DNA of 64,000 nt, from assembly GCA_963556695.1 (NCBI GenBank), contig CAUWAG010000011.1, positions 558,001-622,000 on the forward strand. The letters run 5' to 3'. The notes below the pieces were generated by a model. That model had not been told where the DNA came from, did not search any database, and was given only the letters and a program-made list of their open reading frames with translations. Made by a program: the position numbers and the translations under genes. Source of the stretch: Anthostomella pinea (lineage: Eukaryota; Ascomycota; Sordariomycetes; Xylariales; Xylariaceae). Below, in pieces: positions 63,224 through 64,000 of the stretch (positions are counted from its first letter, which is position 1; each line of letters opens with the position of its first letter).

Positions 63224-64000
63224 GCAACTAACCCTGACCCTGACCCTGACCCTGACCCTGACCCTGACCCTTACCCTGCTTTTTATTTCTATTCTTTAAT
63301 CATAGCTATTACCAATGGCAACTTCGGACAGTCTTCGGACGACGAACTCAGCATCAAGGAGCTTCTTGGTGGGAATTGGCTAACGGTGCTCCAGTCCTGC
63401 GTGGACCGGAACTGTGACAGTAACTTTCGCCCCTTCCACAATGCCCTCTTCAACGAATCTGGCAACAACATGGCGGCCAATACCCAGGCATTGGTGATCT
63501 TCAACGCACTAGAAGAGACTCTGAGTCTTCAGGAGGCCAAGATAGCCCAGCTCCAGCAGACCATCACGACGGGCACCGGCGAGTTGCAGGTGCTGCGAAA
63601 CCAGCTGAACTCTGTTCAGGGACGTATCGAAGCCTTCGAGCAGAACATTGGTACCCTCACCCAGGCCTTCAACCAGGGTATCCAGGGCATGAGCAACAAT
63701 CCATACAAGGAATCCTCGTCCCTGGTGTCTGACCCGGCGTTATTTGATAGAGAAGAGAAGGACGACAAGAAGCGCCATCGCCAGTTCAGGGCTTGGTTGA
63801 GCAGCGCGCGCATGAAGATCAACGTTGAGAAGAGGAAGTACAGTACCGAATACAACAAGATCTTGTACGCAGTCTCTCGCCTGGACGGCACCGCGAGGGT
63901 GACTATTGATGGATACTTGGCGAGGATCTACAGCCACCCTGACCAATCCAGCAATATGGGAGTGGCAGGATGCAGACACCTTCTTCGATTGGCTGGAGCG
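63224..64000 (+). pseudogene. LTR-retrotransposon Gag, partial and frameshifted
   Basis: Open plus-strand frame from 63224 past 63940, continuing beyond the window. The first in-frame ATG is at 63470, but conserved-looking sequence starts earlier (NGNFGQSSDDELSIKELLGG), so the true start is probably in the frame of ATG 63066, now shifted at the CCCTGA run. Next comes a likely coiled coil (LQEAKIAQLQQTI ... LRNQLNSVQGRIEAFEQNIG). Then a Gag-like core: PALFDREEKDDKKRHRQFRA, KINVEKRKYSTEYNKILYAV and SRLDGTARVTIDGYLA, the F..WL...R....EY.KI.YA.SRL.G.A pattern of fungal Ty3/Gypsy-type capsids. At about 63941 the natural continuation (PAIWEWQDADTFFDWLER) lies in another frame, so a one-base-type shift has occurred. 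Protease, reverse transcriptase and integrase would lie outside the window. Assignment rests on motif resemblance only. Confidence 0.7.
63231..63278. repeat. (CCCTGA)8 telomere-like hexamer repeat
   Basis: Eight ACCCTG units, the seventh being ACCCTT, immediately preceded by AACTA. Differs by one base from the fungal telomere unit CCCTAA. In the Gag frame it reads Asp-Pro repeats (NPDPDPD...), and in the frame of the upstream ATG it reads Leu-Thr repeats. An in-frame DPDPEI just upstream hints that the run grew from a Pro/Asp-coding segment. Confidence 0.9.

Noticed and set aside
63289..63979. Minus-strand frames of 71-91 codons opposite Gag
   Set aside because: Antisense shadows of the plus-strand Gag frame, which has the coherent domain pattern.
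1..64000. CRISPR array, bacterial operon or organelle DNA
   Set aside because: No regularly spaced identical repeats with unique spacers, no ribosome binding sites or dense genes; the AT-rich DNA has no organelle gene and shows RIP-like dinucleotide bias.

Overview
The window looks like chromosomal DNA of a filamentous ascomycete (Pezizomycotina). About 61 kb is an extremely AT-rich, almost gene-free desert. It is rich in TpA and poor in CpA/TpG while CpG survives, the footprint expected of repeat-induced point mutation (RIP). Pogo/Fot1-type transposons, short LTR relics with target-site duplications and a HET-domain (heterokaryon incompatibility) relic at one edge all fit such a fungus. I cannot name the species.

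Layout. From 1 to about 44.5 kb the DNA is RIP-degraded sequence with no credible gene. It is interrupted by short islands of normal composition: a pogo-type MITE (1393-1819), an unidentified GC island (about 6.42-6.65 kb), and LTR-like relics at 11.7, 19.6, 25.2 and 27.7 kb. Inside the desert I also find degraded repeats: a ~178-bp tandem array at 22.7-23.8 kb, a 30-bp minisatellite at 40.4 kb, a looser array at 39.9-40.3 kb, and two dispersed repeat pairs (24.4/36.9 kb and 10.1/16.6 kb). From 44,532 to 48,367 lie two complete but dead pogo-superfamily DNA transposons, 17 bp apart and in opposite orientation. Each is flanked by TA dinucleotides and carries a DD35D transposase broken by in-frame stops. 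The desert resumes to about 60.9 kb, with four more LTR-like relics (49.3, 54.4, 55.0, 60.3 kb).

At about 60.89 kb composition switches abruptly to ordinary GC content. The last 3 kb hold, on the minus strand, a broken HET-domain gene with low-complexity tracts and a doubtful small upstream ORF. On the plus strand is the start of an LTR-retrotransposon Gag coding region, with a (CCCTGA)n run in its N-terminal part and a frameshift near the window edge.

No tRNA, rRNA, CRISPR array, intact gene or metabolic operon was found. The parts do not form a working pathway; they record transposon invasion, RIP inactivation and LTR-LTR recombination in a heterochromatic compartment (AT isochore, pericentromere or subtelomere). 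The best candidates for something undescribed are the degraded ~178-bp array, the pogo element with internally repeated termini together with its MITE, and the short LTR families that still have readable target-site duplications.
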